A DNA stretch of 46,310 nucleotides, from the NCBI RefSeq assembly GCF_001043955.1, contig NZ_LABZ01000101.1:1-46310 (forward strand). Direction: 5' to 3'. This document shows positions 25,232 through 33,233 of this stretch, in pieces. The notes below the pieces were generated by a model, which was not told where the DNA came from, ran no database searches, and saw only the letters and a list, made by a program, of their open reading frames with translations. Positions within the stretch are counted from its first letter, which is position 1, and the number at the start of each line of letters is the position of its first letter. The position numbers and the translations under genes were made by a program. Origin of the DNA: Methylobacterium tarhaniae. Lineage in GTDB: Bacteria > Pseudomonadota > Alphaproteobacteria > Rhizobiales > Beijerinckiaceae.

Positions 25232-26458
25232 TCAGGAGGCTGACCGAAGGGCCCGGCTCGCCGGGACCAGCAGGATGCCGCGGGCTTCGAGGTCCCGCGC
25301 CCAACGGGCGATGCGGTCGATGGAGAGCGGCAGGGCGGTGGCCGAGCCGAGGGCGAACCCGGACTTGCGCGCCGCCTCCTCCAGGCGGGCGAGCTCGCGG
25401 TCGATCGCCTCGGGACGCGGCACGGCGTCGACCACGATCTCGGCCCTGGCCACCGGCACCTTGGCCTTGCGGCCGACCTCGCGGGCGAGGGAGCGCGGCG
25501 AGGTGCCGTCGTCGAGGAAGCCGAGGCCGCGGGAGCCGATCTCGCGCAGGACGGGATCCAGAGCGGTGGCCTCGCCGGTGAGGCGCGCGCCCATGAAGTT
25601 CATCACCCCGACGGCGCCGGGCACCCGGGTGAGCACGAAGGCGAGCCGGTCGAGATTCTCGGCCGGCTTCGACCCCACCAGCAGGGTCTGGGGGCCGGGA
25701 TCGTTGTCGGGATAGTCGAACGGCTCCATCGGTGCCTGCACCATCACCTCGTGGCCGGCCTCGCGGGCGCGGGCGGCGGCGCGGGTGACGTCGGCGCCGT
25801 AGGGGGCGAAGGCCAGGGTGACCGCCGGCGGCAGGCGCTGCACCGCGTCCTGGGTCGCGGCCTGCCCGATGCCGAGGCCCGACACCACGAGGGCGATGCG
25901 GCCCGCGACCGCCCCGCCCCGCTCCAGGCCGGCGGCCTCGGGCCGGGCATAGACGTCGAGGGGCCGGGCGCCGTCCGGCCCGATCTTCGGCAGGCTGCCG
26001 TAGCGGCCGCGCTCGGCGAGACGCGGATCGGGGGCGGGCTTCAGCTGGACCGGGCCGGCGCCCGGCACGCGGATCACCACCGAATCCGGCGCGCTCGTGC
26101 CGTCCGGGCGGCTCACCGCGACGCCCGAGGCTCGCTCGACCTCGCCGGCGCTGCGGCTCGCCGGATCGGGCCGGGCCGGGACCGCCGGCTCCGGCACGGG
26201 GGCGCTCGGCGCCCGCATCTCGATGGTGGCGACGGCGTAGGGCTCGCCGGCGAGCGGGTCGTCGCCGGTTGCCAGGAATGCGACGAGGGCGATGGCGGCC
26301 GCGCCCAGGAGGGCGGCGGCGAGCACCCGGGGGCGCAGGACGGCGCGCCAGCCGGCGGTGCGGGCGGTCGCCTCGTCCCGCAGCCCGAGGGGACGGGTCA
26401 GGATGGTGTCGGACGCGAGCGGCACAGGCGTGAGGTCCCGCGACCGTGTCGCTGCCAA
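25232..26458 (-). CDS. Divergent polysaccharide deacetylase family protein
   Basis: A 408-residue protein with one N-terminal membrane helix (VLAAALLGAAAIALVAFLAT, about residues 48-67), a Pro/Ala/Arg-rich periplasmic linker, then the catalytic-like domain of the divergent polysaccharide deacetylase family (YibQ-like, PF04748): GRIALVVSGLGIGQAATQDA, VTLAFAPYGADV, HEVMVQAPMEPFDYPDNDPG, VGVMNFMGARLT and GLGFLDDGTSPRSLA. In true deacetylases the first motif contains two Asp residues; here it reads VVSGLG, so the metal site is not conserved and activity is doubtful. It is encoded immediately after ctpA, a conserved arrangement with envC and ctpA that ties it to cell-envelope work. Confidence 0.88.
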   Translation of the reverse strand: MAATRSRDLTPVPLASDTILTRPLGLRDEATARTAGWRAVLRPRVLAAALLGAAAIALVAFLATGDDPLAGEPYAVATIEMRAPSAPVPEPAVPARPDPASRSAGEVERASGVAVSRPDGTSAPDSVVIRVPGAGPVQLKPAPDPRLAERGRYGSLPKIGPDGARPLDVYARPEAAGLERGGAVAGRIALVVSGLGIGQAATQDAVQRLPPAVTLAFAPYGADVTRAAARAREAGHEVMVQAPMEPFDYPDNDPGPQTLLVGSKPAENLDRLAFVLTRVPGAVGVMNFMGARLTGEATALDPVLREIGSRGLGFLDDGTSPRSLAREVGRKAKVPVARAEIVVDAVPRPEAIDRELARLEEAARKSGFALGSATALPLSIDRIARWARDLEARGILLVPASRALRSAS

Positions 26459-26465
26459 GAAAGCG

Positions 26466-26509
26466 GAAGGCCCGCAGCGCCGGTCGTTCGACCGGTATTG
26501 CGGGCCTTC
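26466..26509 (-). terminator. Large hairpin between ctpA and the deacetylase gene
   Basis: GAAGGCCCGCA (26466-26476) and TGCGGGCCTTC (26499-26509) pair perfectly over 11 bp, with a second stem CCGGTC/GACCGG inside. It lies between ctpA (stop 26562) and the deacetylase start (26458). The T-tract on the minus strand is poor, so it may be an attenuator within the operon. Confidence 0.55.
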
Positions 26510-26561
26510 GTGGTAAACGCTGCGTTAAGGCGGGCGCCGGGACGGCCCCGCCGCGCCCCGG

Positions 26562-27890
26562 TCAGTTCGGGTTCGGGACCGTGGTCTTCGCCGTGTTGGC
26601 GGCGCCCTTCTGCACGCCGTGCAGGAAGTCGACCGCGGCGAGGAGCTGCTTGTCCTTGGCCGGGTCCGGCGGGACGTAGGCCGACGAGCCGCCGCGCTCC
26701 TCGGTGTCCTTCTGCTTGAGGTGGCCCTTCAGGCCGGCCTCGCCCTTGGTCTCGTCCTTGCCCTTCAGCTCGTCGGGCACGTCCTGCAGCACCTCCTGGT
26801 CCGGCTCGATGCCCTTGGCCTGGATCGAGCGGCCGGACGGGGTGTAGTAGCGCGCCGTGGTGAGCCGCAGGGCGCCGTTGCCGCCGAGCGGGATGATCGA
26901 CTGCACCGAGCCCTTGCCGAAGGAGCGGGTGCCGAGGACGGTCGCCCGCTTGTGGTCCTGGAGGGCGCCGGCGACGATCTCGGAGGCCGAGGCCGAGCCG
27001 CCATTGACCAGCACGACGATCGGCTTGCCCTTGGTCAGGTCGCCGGACTTGGCCGAGAAGCGCTGGGTCTCGTCCGGGTTGCGGCCGCGGGTCGAGACGA
27101 TCTCGCCGCGATCGAGGAAGGCGTCGGAGACCATCACCGCCTGGTCGAGCAGGCCGCCCGGATTGTTGCGCAGGTCGATGATGAAGCCCTTGAGCTTGTC
27201 GCCCGGCATGTCGCTCGAGAGCTTGTCGACCGCGGCCTTCAGGCCGTCATAGGTCTGCTCGTTGAACTGGGTCAGGCGGATATAGCCGATATCGCCGCCC
27301 TCGGTGCGCGAGCGGACCGGCTTGATCCGGATCAGGTCGCGGTTGAGCGTGACCTCGATCGGGTCCTTGGCTTCCTTGCGGGTGATCTTGAGCTTCACCG
27401 GCGAGTTGACGGGCCCTCGCATCTTGTCGACGGCCTGGTTGAGGGTCAGGCCCTGGACCTGGTCGTTGTCGATCTGGGTGATGATGTCGTTGGCGAGCAG
27501 GCCGGCCCGGGCGGCAGGGGTGTCGTCGATCGGGGTGACGACCTTGATCAGGCCGTCCTCCATCGTGACCTCGATGCCGAGGCCCCCGAACTCGCCCTTG
27601 GTCTGGACCTGCATGTCACGGAAGCTCTTGGCGTCCATGTAGCTCGAATGCGGGTCGAGCGAGGTCAGCATGCCGTTGACGGCCGCCTCGATCAGCTTCC
27701 CCTCGTCGGGCTTCTCGACGTAGTCGGTGCGGATCTTCTCGAAGACGTCGCCGAACAGGCTGAGCTGGCGATACGTCTCGGCCGAGGCGGCGACGGCGCT
27801 CGTGCTCGAGAGCAGGTGGGTCTGGGTCGCCACCGTGGCCGTCCCGGCGCCCAGCATGGCTCCGAACAGGACGAGGGAAACTTTGCGCAT
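26562..27890 (-). CDS. ctpA: Carboxy-terminal processing protease, S41 family
   Basis: From ATG 27890 (MRKVSLVLFGAMLGAGTATV) the protein has 442 residues with an N-terminal signal or anchor sequence. A PDZ domain follows (FGGLGIEVTMEDGLIKVVTP ... ARAGLLANDIITQID). The Ser-Lys dyad is in place: NGGSASASEIVAGALQD holds the nucleophile and GTRSFGKGSVQ the lysine. The enzyme should cleave periplasmic proteins from their C-terminal ends, including peptidoglycan hydrolases in studied relatives. The start codon overlaps the envC stop by one base (TAATG), so the two are coupled. An upstream in-frame start at 27929 would lie inside envC and is rejected. Confidence 0.95.
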   Translation of the reverse strand: MRKVSLVLFGAMLGAGTATVATQTHLLSSTSAVAASAETYRQLSLFGDVFEKIRTDYVEKPDEGKLIEAAVNGMLTSLDPHSSYMDAKSFRDMQVQTKGEFGGLGIEVTMEDGLIKVVTPIDDTPAARAGLLANDIITQIDNDQVQGLTLNQAVDKMRGPVNSPVKLKITRKEAKDPIEVTLNRDLIRIKPVRSRTEGGDIGYIRLTQFNEQTYDGLKAAVDKLSSDMPGDKLKGFIIDLRNNPGGLLDQAVMVSDAFLDRGEIVSTRGRNPDETQRFSAKSGDLTKGKPIVVLVNGGSASASEIVAGALQDHKRATVLGTRSFGKGSVQSIIPLGGNGALRLTTARYYTPSGRSIQAKGIEPDQEVLQDVPDELKGKDETKGEAGLKGHLKQKDTEERGGSSAYVPPDPAKDKQLLAAVDFLHGVQKGAANTAKTTVPNPN

Positions 27891-29281
27891 TATCCGCGAA
27901 CCTTCTCGCTTGACCCTTTGGCCCACCAAGGATCCGGGTCGATGGAGCCACCGTCTTTCTTGAACTCGACGTACAGGACGGGATCGTTCCGCCCACCGGC
28001 TCCTGCCGAAGGTGCGGAGCCCGTGTCTCCCATCACGGCGACCGGCTCCCCCGCGAGCACGAACTGACCGACCTCGACGTTGATCTGGTCCATGCCCGCC
28101 AGGAGCAGATAGTAGCCGTCGCCCGCGTTGATGATCAAGAGACGACCGTAGGAGCGGAACGCCCCCGCATAGGCCACCCAGCCGTCGGCCGGAGAGGAGA
28201 CGATGCCCCGCGGGCGCGTCATGAGCGATATGCCGCGGCTGGTGCCGCCGGTCCCGTCGGGACTGCCGAAGGTCCGCACCACCTCGCCGCTCACCGGGCG
28301 CGGCACCAGGCCGCGCACTTGGGCGAAGGGCACCTTGGGCGCCAGCCGGGCCGGATCGCGCAGGGCCGCCGCCGCGAAGCGCTCGCGGGTCTCGCGGGTC
28401 TCGGCCTCCGCCGCCTCCTTGGCGGCGTTGGCGGCCCGCCGCGCATTCGTCAGGTCGCCGTCGAGGCGGTCGACCAGGTCCTTCAGGTTGCGGGCCTGCC
28501 CGGCGAGGCCGGCGGCGCGCTCGCGCTCCGTCGCCAGGCCGCTCTCGGCCTCGCCGAGGCGGGCCTGGCGGGCGCTGATCAGGGCGGTGAGGCGCTGGCG
28601 CTCGGCGGCCCAGCCCTTGATGTCGCCGCGCAGGGTCTCCTGGTCGGCGGCGATGAGGCTGCGCAGGCGCACCAGCTCGGCGAGGTCGCCGGCCAGCGTC
28701 TCGGCCTCGCCCTGCAATTCGGGCACCACGGCGCCGAGCAGCATCGAGGTGCGGATCGCCGCCAGCACGTCCTCGGGCCGCACCAGCACGGCCGGGGGCG
28801 GGCGCCGCCCCATGCGCTGGAGCGCCGCCAGCACCTCGGCGATGATGCCGCGGCGGGCCTCCAGGGAGCGGCGGAGCGCCGCTTCGCTGCCCGCCATGGT
28901 CTGGAGCCGCGCTTCCAGCTCGGAGATGCGGGTCTCGGCTTCCTGCGCCTTGCGGGCGGCGTCGATCAGGGCCTGGTTGAGGCGCGCGCCGTCGCCCTTG
29001 ATCTCGGCCACCTCGCGTTCGAGCTTGGCCTTGCTCTCGGCGCTCGCCGCGAGGGCGGTCTCGATCGCCCGCAGGCTCTCGGCCCGCCGGTCCTTCTCGG
29101 CCTGGGCCTTCGCAACGGGATCTTGAGCCTTGAGATCTTGAGCCTTGGACTCTTGAGCTTTCGCCGCCGGATCGGAGGGCGGCTCCGGCGCCGGCTGGGC
29201 ATGCGCCGGCAGAAGGCCCTCCGGGAGGGCCCCGGCCAGGGCCGCGGCGGTCAGCAGGGCGGAGAGGAGCGCTCGGGTCAC
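27890..29281 (-). CDS. envC: EnvC-like murein hydrolase activator (degenerate LytM domain)
   Basis: A 463-residue protein with a signal peptide (ALLSALLTAAALAGALPEGL, cleavage near AHAQ), a Lys/Gln/Asp-rich spacer (KAQDLKAQDPVAKAQAEK), two long coiled coils (residues ~60-320), and a C-terminal LytM/M23 fold. The metal-binding residues of active M23 peptidases are missing: where HxGxD is expected the sequence has TSRGISL, and the HxH position reads YYLLLAG. This is the pattern of EnvC-type proteins, which activate amidases at the division site without cutting peptidoglycan themselves. It overlaps rlmH by four bases (ATGA) and ctpA by one. Confidence 0.9.
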   Translation of the reverse strand: MTRALLSALLTAAALAGALPEGLLPAHAQPAPEPPSDPAAKAQESKAQDLKAQDPVAKAQAEKDRRAESLRAIETALAASAESKAKLEREVAEIKGDGARLNQALIDAARKAQEAETRISELEARLQTMAGSEAALRRSLEARRGIIAEVLAALQRMGRRPPPAVLVRPEDVLAAIRTSMLLGAVVPELQGEAETLAGDLAELVRLRSLIAADQETLRGDIKGWAAERQRLTALISARQARLGEAESGLATERERAAGLAGQARNLKDLVDRLDGDLTNARRAANAAKEAAEAETRETRERFAAAALRDPARLAPKVPFAQVRGLVPRPVSGEVVRTFGSPDGTGGTSRGISLMTRPRGIVSSPADGWVAYAGAFRSYGRLLIINAGDGYYLLLAGMDQINVEVGQFVLAGEPVAVMGDTGSAPSAGAGGRNDPVLYVEFKKDGGSIDPDPWWAKGSSEKVRG

Positions 29282-29766
29282 GGGGCGCCGCGGTGATAGG
29301 GATGGCCGGAGAGGATCGTCATGGCCCGATAGAGCTGCTCGAGGGCCAGGACACGGACGAGGCCGTGCGGCAGGGTGGCGGCCCCGAAGGCGAAGACGAG
29401 GTCCGCCCGAGCCCTGACACTAGGATCGAGGCCGTCGGCGCCGCCAATCACGATAGCGAGACCCGGCCGGCCGCCGTCGCGCCACGCGCCGACCTGCGCG
29501 GCGAAATCCGGGCTCGTCACCGCCTTGCCGCCCTCGTCGAGGACGATCGCCGCGGCGCCCGGCGGGATCGCCGCCAGGATCGCGCCGGCTTCCTCGGCGC
29601 AGCGGTCCGGCGCACGCCGGGCCCGGCTCTCCGGGATCTCGGTCAGCTGCACGGCGGAGAAGCCGAGGCCCCGGCCGAGCGCGTCGGCGCGGCCGCGATA
29701 TTCCTCGGCGAGGTCGCGCTCGGGGCCGCGCTTGAGGCGGCCCACCGCGACGAGGGCGAGCCGCAT
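29278..29766 (-). CDS. rlmH: 23S rRNA (pseudouridine-1915-N3)-methyltransferase RlmH
   Basis: A 162-residue SPOUT methyltransferase that modifies helix 69 of 23S rRNA in the assembled 70S ribosome. It starts MRLALVAVGRLKRGPERDLA, and the C-terminal knot contains LAIVIGGADGLDPSVRARAD and LPHGLVRVLALEQLYRAMTI with the family-specific ending HPYHRG. Its stop overlaps the envC start (ATGA). It lies downstream of rsfS, the usual rsfS-rlmH order of ribosome-linked genes. Confidence 0.97.
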   Translation of the reverse strand: MRLALVAVGRLKRGPERDLAEEYRGRADALGRGLGFSAVQLTEIPESRARRAPDRCAEEAGAILAAIPPGAAAIVLDEGGKAVTSPDFAAQVGAWRDGGRPGLAIVIGGADGLDPSVRARADLVFAFGAATLPHGLVRVLALEQLYRAMTILSGHPYHRGAP

Positions 29767-29799
29767 GGCGGCCTTCCGTCTGTCTGCGTCGTCGAGCGG

Positions 29800-30132
29800 T
29801 CAGCCGGCGAGACGGTCGGCCGGCCGGTCGGCGCCCCAGATCTTCTCGAGGTTGTAGAAGTGGCGCACCTCGGGCCGGAAGATGTGGACCAGGATGTCGC
29901 CGGCGTCGATCAGCACCCAGTCGCAGGCCGGCATGCCCTCGACCCGGGGATTGCCGAAGCCGCGGCTCTTGAACTCCTGGATCACCTTGTCGGCGATCGA
30001 GCCGACATGGCGCTGCGACCGGCCGGAGGTGATGATCATGGCGTCGGCGATGGAGGTCTTGCCGACGAGGTCGATCTCGACGGTCTCCTCGGCCTTCATG
30101 TCCTCGAGGCAGGCGAGGGCAACCGACCTCAT
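29800..30132 (-). CDS. rsfS: Ribosome silencing factor RsfS
   Basis: RsfS binds ribosomal protein L14 and blocks joining of the subunits in starved cells. ATG 30132, eight bases after GAGG, gives 110 residues (MRSVALACLEDMKAEETVEI), close to the 105 of E. coli. The core KTSIADAMIITSGRSQRHVG, SIADKVIQEFKSRGF and DWVLIDAGDILVHIFRPEVR is typical. The frame remains open upstream, and a start at a GTG or CTG near 30186-30240 would add about 18 to 36 hydrophilic residues as in some longer alphaproteobacterial forms, so the N-terminus is uncertain. It lies downstream of nadD with a 260-bp gap that shows no other gene. Confidence 0.92.
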   Translation of the reverse strand: MRSVALACLEDMKAEETVEIDLVGKTSIADAMIITSGRSQRHVGSIADKVIQEFKSRGFGNPRVEGMPACDWVLIDAGDILVHIFRPEVRHFYNLEKIWGADRPADRLAG

Positions 30133-30392
30133 GTCCGCGGCCTCGGGCGCGTCGGTCCGGGATTCCTGCCGGGTGTCCTGCGCCTCGGGCTGCACGGGAA
30201 GCTCGCCGTCGTGAGCTTCGTGAGAGATTGCGTCGTTCAGTGCCGACCCCTGTCGATGAAGGCACCCGGTGGCGCCACGAGACGATGTTGCCCGCGGCAT
30301 ACGCGGTGCCGATGCCATTGACCCGAGACAGTGGCGAACCGATGGCAAATTTTCAAGCCGGACCCGCGCGAATCCCGGGCAATCGATCACGA

Positions 30393-31001
30393 TCAGGACA
30401 CGGATCGGACCGTGGTGGCCCGCAAGGCCGTCGAGGACAGGCTGTTGCGCGGTCCGTGCAGGAACAGCCAGGCCGGCGGCTTCCGATCGGCCAGGGTCGG
30501 GGCGGCGGCCTCGTCGATGCGGGAGGCGGCGAGCGCCCGGGCGGCGGGGGAGGCCATCGCCCGCAGGGTGTAGCCCGGCCGGTCGATCACCGCGAAGGGC
30601 ATCCGGGCCGCGATCTCGCGCCAGCCGCGCCAGCGGTGGAACGTCGCCAGGCTGTCGGCACCCATGATCCAGACGAAGCGGATCTCCGGGTGGCGGTCCG
30701 TCAGCCAGGACAGGGTCTCGACGGTGTATCTGACGCCCAGGGCCGCTTCGAAATCCGTGACGGCGATGCGGGGATCCTGCGCCACGGCCCGGGCGCCCGC
30801 GGCGCGGGACGCGGCGTCGGGCAGGTGGCTGCGGTCCTTGAGCGGATTGCCGGGGCTCACCAGCCACCACATCCGGTCGAGGGCGAGGCGGCGCAGGGCC
30901 AGCCGGCTGACATGCCGGTGGCCGGCATGGGCCGGGTTGAACGAGCCGCCATAGAGGCCGACCCGCAGGCCCGGCGCGAGGGGCGGCAGGCGCAGGATCA
31001 C
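30393..31001 (-). CDS. nadD: Nicotinate-nucleotide adenylyltransferase
   Basis: A 202-residue enzyme making deamido-NAD from nicotinate mononucleotide and ATP, in NAD biosynthesis. The nucleotidyltransferase motif GSFNPAHAGH (residues 19-28) and the C-terminal LSSTALR (in place of ISSTxLR) are present, as is WWLVSPGNPLKDRSHLPDA with the NPLK sequence typical of NadD. FVWIMGADSLATFHRWRGWR is the conserved core. The ATG at 31001 is the first plausible start. It is 36 bp after proA and before rsfS. Confidence 0.96.
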   Translation of the reverse strand: MILRLPPLAPGLRVGLYGGSFNPAHAGHRHVSRLALRRLALDRMWWLVSPGNPLKDRSHLPDAASRAAGARAVAQDPRIAVTDFEAALGVRYTVETLSWLTDRHPEIRFVWIMGADSLATFHRWRGWREIAARMPFAVIDRPGYTLRAMASPAARALAASRIDEAAAPTLADRKPPAWLFLHGPRNSLSSTALRATTVRSVS

Positions 31002-31037
31002 GACGGCATCCGAACGGCCGCCCCCCGTCTCAGGCCG

Positions 31038-32336
31038 TCACGGGCGGATCTGCCCGGTGCCGCGGACCCGGTAGTTGAAGGTGGTGAGTTGCTCGACGCC
31101 GACCGGGCCGCGGGCATGCATCCGCCCCGTGGCGATGCCGATCTCGGCGCCGAAGCCGAACTCGCCGCCATCGGCGAACTGCGTCGAGGCATTGTGGACG
31201 ACGATCGCCGAATCGACCTCGGCCAGGAAGCGCTCGGCCGCCTGCTGATCCCCGGTCAGGATCGACTCGGTGTGGTGCGAGCCGTAGGTCTCGATATGGT
31301 CGATGGCGGCATCCAGCCCGTCGACCACCCGCACGGCGATGATCGCATCGAGATACTCGGTGCGCCAATCCTCCTCGGTCGCCGCCGTCACCCGCGGATC
31401 CACCGCCCGGGTCGCCGCGTCGCCGCGCACGGCGCAGCCGGCATCGAGCAGCTCCGCCACCAGCGGCGCGAGATGGGTGGCTGCGCAGGCGCGGTCGACC
31501 AGCAGGGTCTCGGCGGCGCCGCAGATGCCGGTGCGGCGCATCTTGCTGTTGCGCACGATCGCGCGGGCCATGGCGAGGTCGGCGGCCGCGTGCACGAAGA
31601 CGTGGCAGATCCCCTCCAGATGGGCGAAGACCGGCACCCGCGCCTCGTCCTGAACGCGCGCGACCAGGCCCTTGCCGCCGCGGGGCACGATCACGTCGAT
31701 GGCGCCGTCGAGGCCGCTGAGCATGGCGCCGACGGCCGCCCGGTCCTTCGTCGGCACGAGCTGGATCGCGTCGGCGGGCAGGCCGTGGCGGGTCAGCCCC
31801 TCGATCATCGCGGTCGCGATGGCGGTGGCGCTGCGATGGCTCTCCGAGCCGGCGCGCAGGATCGCGGCGTTGCCGGCCTTCAGGCACAAAGCCCCGGCAT
31901 CCGCCGTGACGTTGGGACGGCTCTCGAAGATCACCCCGACGACGCCGAGCGGCGTCGCCACCCGCTCGATCTTGAGGCCGTTCGGCCGCTCGTAGGTGGC
32001 GAGGTGACGCCCGACGGGATCGGGCAGGCCGGCGATGCTCTCGAGGGCGTCCGCGATGCCCTCGATCCGGGCGGGGTTGAGCGCCAGGCGGTCGAGGCTG
32101 GCGGCCGTCAGGCCCTTGGCCCGGCCCTCGTCGAGATCGGCGGCGTTCGCCGCCAGGATCGCCGCGCTTGCGTCACGCAGAGCGGATGCCGCCTCGCGCA
32201 GGGCCGCATCCTTCACCGGGCCTGGGACCAGAGCCATCCGGCGGGCGGCGGCACGGGCGCGCCGGCCGATCTCGCGCATCAGCGCGTCGACATCCTCGGG
32301 ACGGGGCTTCAGGCTCAGCACGGACACGGTCATCAC
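31038..32336 (-). CDS. proA: Gamma-glutamyl phosphate reductase (glutamate-5-semialdehyde dehydrogenase)
   Basis: A 432-residue enzyme for the second step of proline synthesis, reducing gamma-glutamyl phosphate with NADPH. Motifs: [20 protein letters not shown], the nucleotide-binding [19 protein letters not shown], the glycine segment VPRGGKGLV, and the catalytic cysteine C244 in [14 protein letters not shown]. The end [11 protein letters not shown] is also typical. The start is ATG 32336, with ATG 32333 as the next codon. proB and obg, which normally precede proA in this string, are absent upstream, so proA appears to head the minus-strand run proA-nadD-rsfS-rlmH-envC-ctpA. Confidence 0.97.
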   Translation of the reverse strand: MMTVSVLSLKPRPEDVDALMREIGRRARAAARRMALVPGPVKDAALREAASALRDASAAILAANAADLDEGRAKGLTAASLDRLALNPARIEGIADALESIAGLPDPVGRHLATYERPNGLKIERVATPLGVVGVIFESRPNVTADAGALCLKAGNAAILRAGSESHRSATAIATAMIEGLTRHGLPADAIQLVPTKDRAAVGAMLSGLDGAIDVIVPRGGKGLVARVQDEARVPVFAHLEGICHVFVHAAADLAMARAIVRNSKMRRTGICGAAETLLVDRACAATHLAPLVAELLDAGCAVRGDAATRAVDPRVTAATEEDWRTEYLDAIIAVRVVDGLDAAIDHIETYGSHHTESILTGDQQAAERFLAEVDSAIVVHNASTQFADGGEFGFGAEIGIATGRMHARGPVGVEQLTTFNYRVRGTGQIRP

Positions 32337-32695
32337 ATCCCGGCCGCAGCAAGCGGCCTAAGGTCTCGGAGGGAAGCCGTCATGCCATGCCGGGCAGGCA
32401 GGCGACAAGGGCGCCGCGCCGACGAGGGCGGGATCGGCCCGGCGCGTCGGGCCGCCTCCCGTGTCTCGGGCGGCGAAGGCCGGCCTCATTCCCCAGAGCC
32501 GTCTCCGTATCCCTGAGTCGCTGCCGCCGCCATTCTGTTAGATCAAAGACCAGTTCGGCAGGCGCGCGCGCTTCGTTTGTGTCCGGTTCACCACTCACGC
32601 CATGATCCTGCAAGGATCCGAAGTCTGAGCTTGAAAGAGCGGGCCGGATGATGTTGATCAACGTCATCGTCCGAAGAGACAACTTTGGGGGCGCA
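32337..32695. other. Divergent intergenic region between proA and a lipoprotein gene
   Basis: These 359 bases should carry the promoters of proA (minus) and of the lipoprotein (plus). Composition falls from very GC-rich near proA to AT-richer at 32530-32690. No clear -35/-10 pair stands out. An open frame on the minus strand (32380-32904) runs into the lipoprotein gene and has no family features. Confidence 0.5.
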
Positions 32696-33139
32696 ATGTC
32701 ATTCAAGAATATCGGTGCGGCCGTCCTCGTGGCGGTCAGTCTCGGCGCGTGCGGCAGCATCGTGCGGGGCACGACGGAACAGGTTTCGTTCGTCTCGGTG
32801 CCTTCAGGGGCGGCGATGACCACGGACAAGAAGTACGCCTGCCCGACAACACCTTGTACGCTCGAAGTCGAGCGCTCGGACGAGTTCGTCGCCACTTTCA
32901 CCAAGCCCGGCTATCACCCGGAATCGGTCCCGGTGCGCACGAAGGTCGCCGGCCGGGGTGCGGCGAGCGTCGCCGGCAACGTGCTGGCCGGGGGGCTGAT
33001 CGGCGTGGGCGTCGATGCCTATACGGGCGCCGCCCTGGACCACGAGCCGAACCCGGTCATCGCCACGATGCGGCCCGAGGCGGGCCCCGCCTCCCGCTCC
33101 CGCCGCCGTGGTCCGGGTCCGAACGAGCCGGGCATGTAG
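32696..33139 (+). CDS. Small lipoprotein with PEGA-like domain
   Basis: A 147-residue protein from ATG 32696, which follows GGGGGCGC. A signal peptide with lipobox LGAC (Cys19) predicts lipidation and export to an envelope membrane. The body VSFVSVPSGAAMTTDKKYAC and FVATFTKPGYHPESVPVRTK resembles the PEGA-type beta-sandwich of surface-layer and envelope proteins, with a pair of Cys around PTTP that could form a disulfide. GNVLAGGLIGVGVDAYTGAA is a glycine-zipper-like stretch seen in related alphaproteobacterial lipoproteins. The C-terminus is Arg/Pro-rich. The role is unknown. Confidence 0.8.
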   Translation: MSFKNIGAAVLVAVSLGACGSIVRGTTEQVSFVSVPSGAAMTTDKKYACPTTPCTLEVERSDEFVATFTKPGYHPESVPVRTKVAGRGAASVAGNVLAGGLIGVGVDAYTGAALDHEPNPVIATMRPEAGPASRSRRRGPGPNEPGM

Positions 33140-33166
33140 TCTCCGCACGACCCGACCCTGACGCAG

Positions 33167-33202
33167 AGAAGGCGCGCCGCCCGGCCGGGCGACGCGCCTT
33201 CT
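33167..33202. terminator. Bidirectional terminator between the lipoprotein gene and lepA
   Basis: AGAAGGCGCG (33167-33176) pairs with CGCGCCTTCT (33193-33202), with an inner GCCCGGCCGGGC palindrome. It is followed by TCG on plus and by CTGCG on minus. The position between two convergent genes fits a shared terminator. Confidence 0.7.
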
Positions 33203-33233
33203 TCGTATCCGAGAGATGCGGCCTACGGCCGGA

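Noticed and set aside
30228..32516. A 762-codon open frame on the plus strand opposite nadD and proA
   Set aside because: Antisense to proA and nadD, rich in Gly/Arg/Asp without recognisable domains.
32380..32904. A 174-codon minus-strand open frame
   Set aside because: It overlaps the lipoprotein gene on the other strand, lacks a ribosome-binding site and shows no family features.
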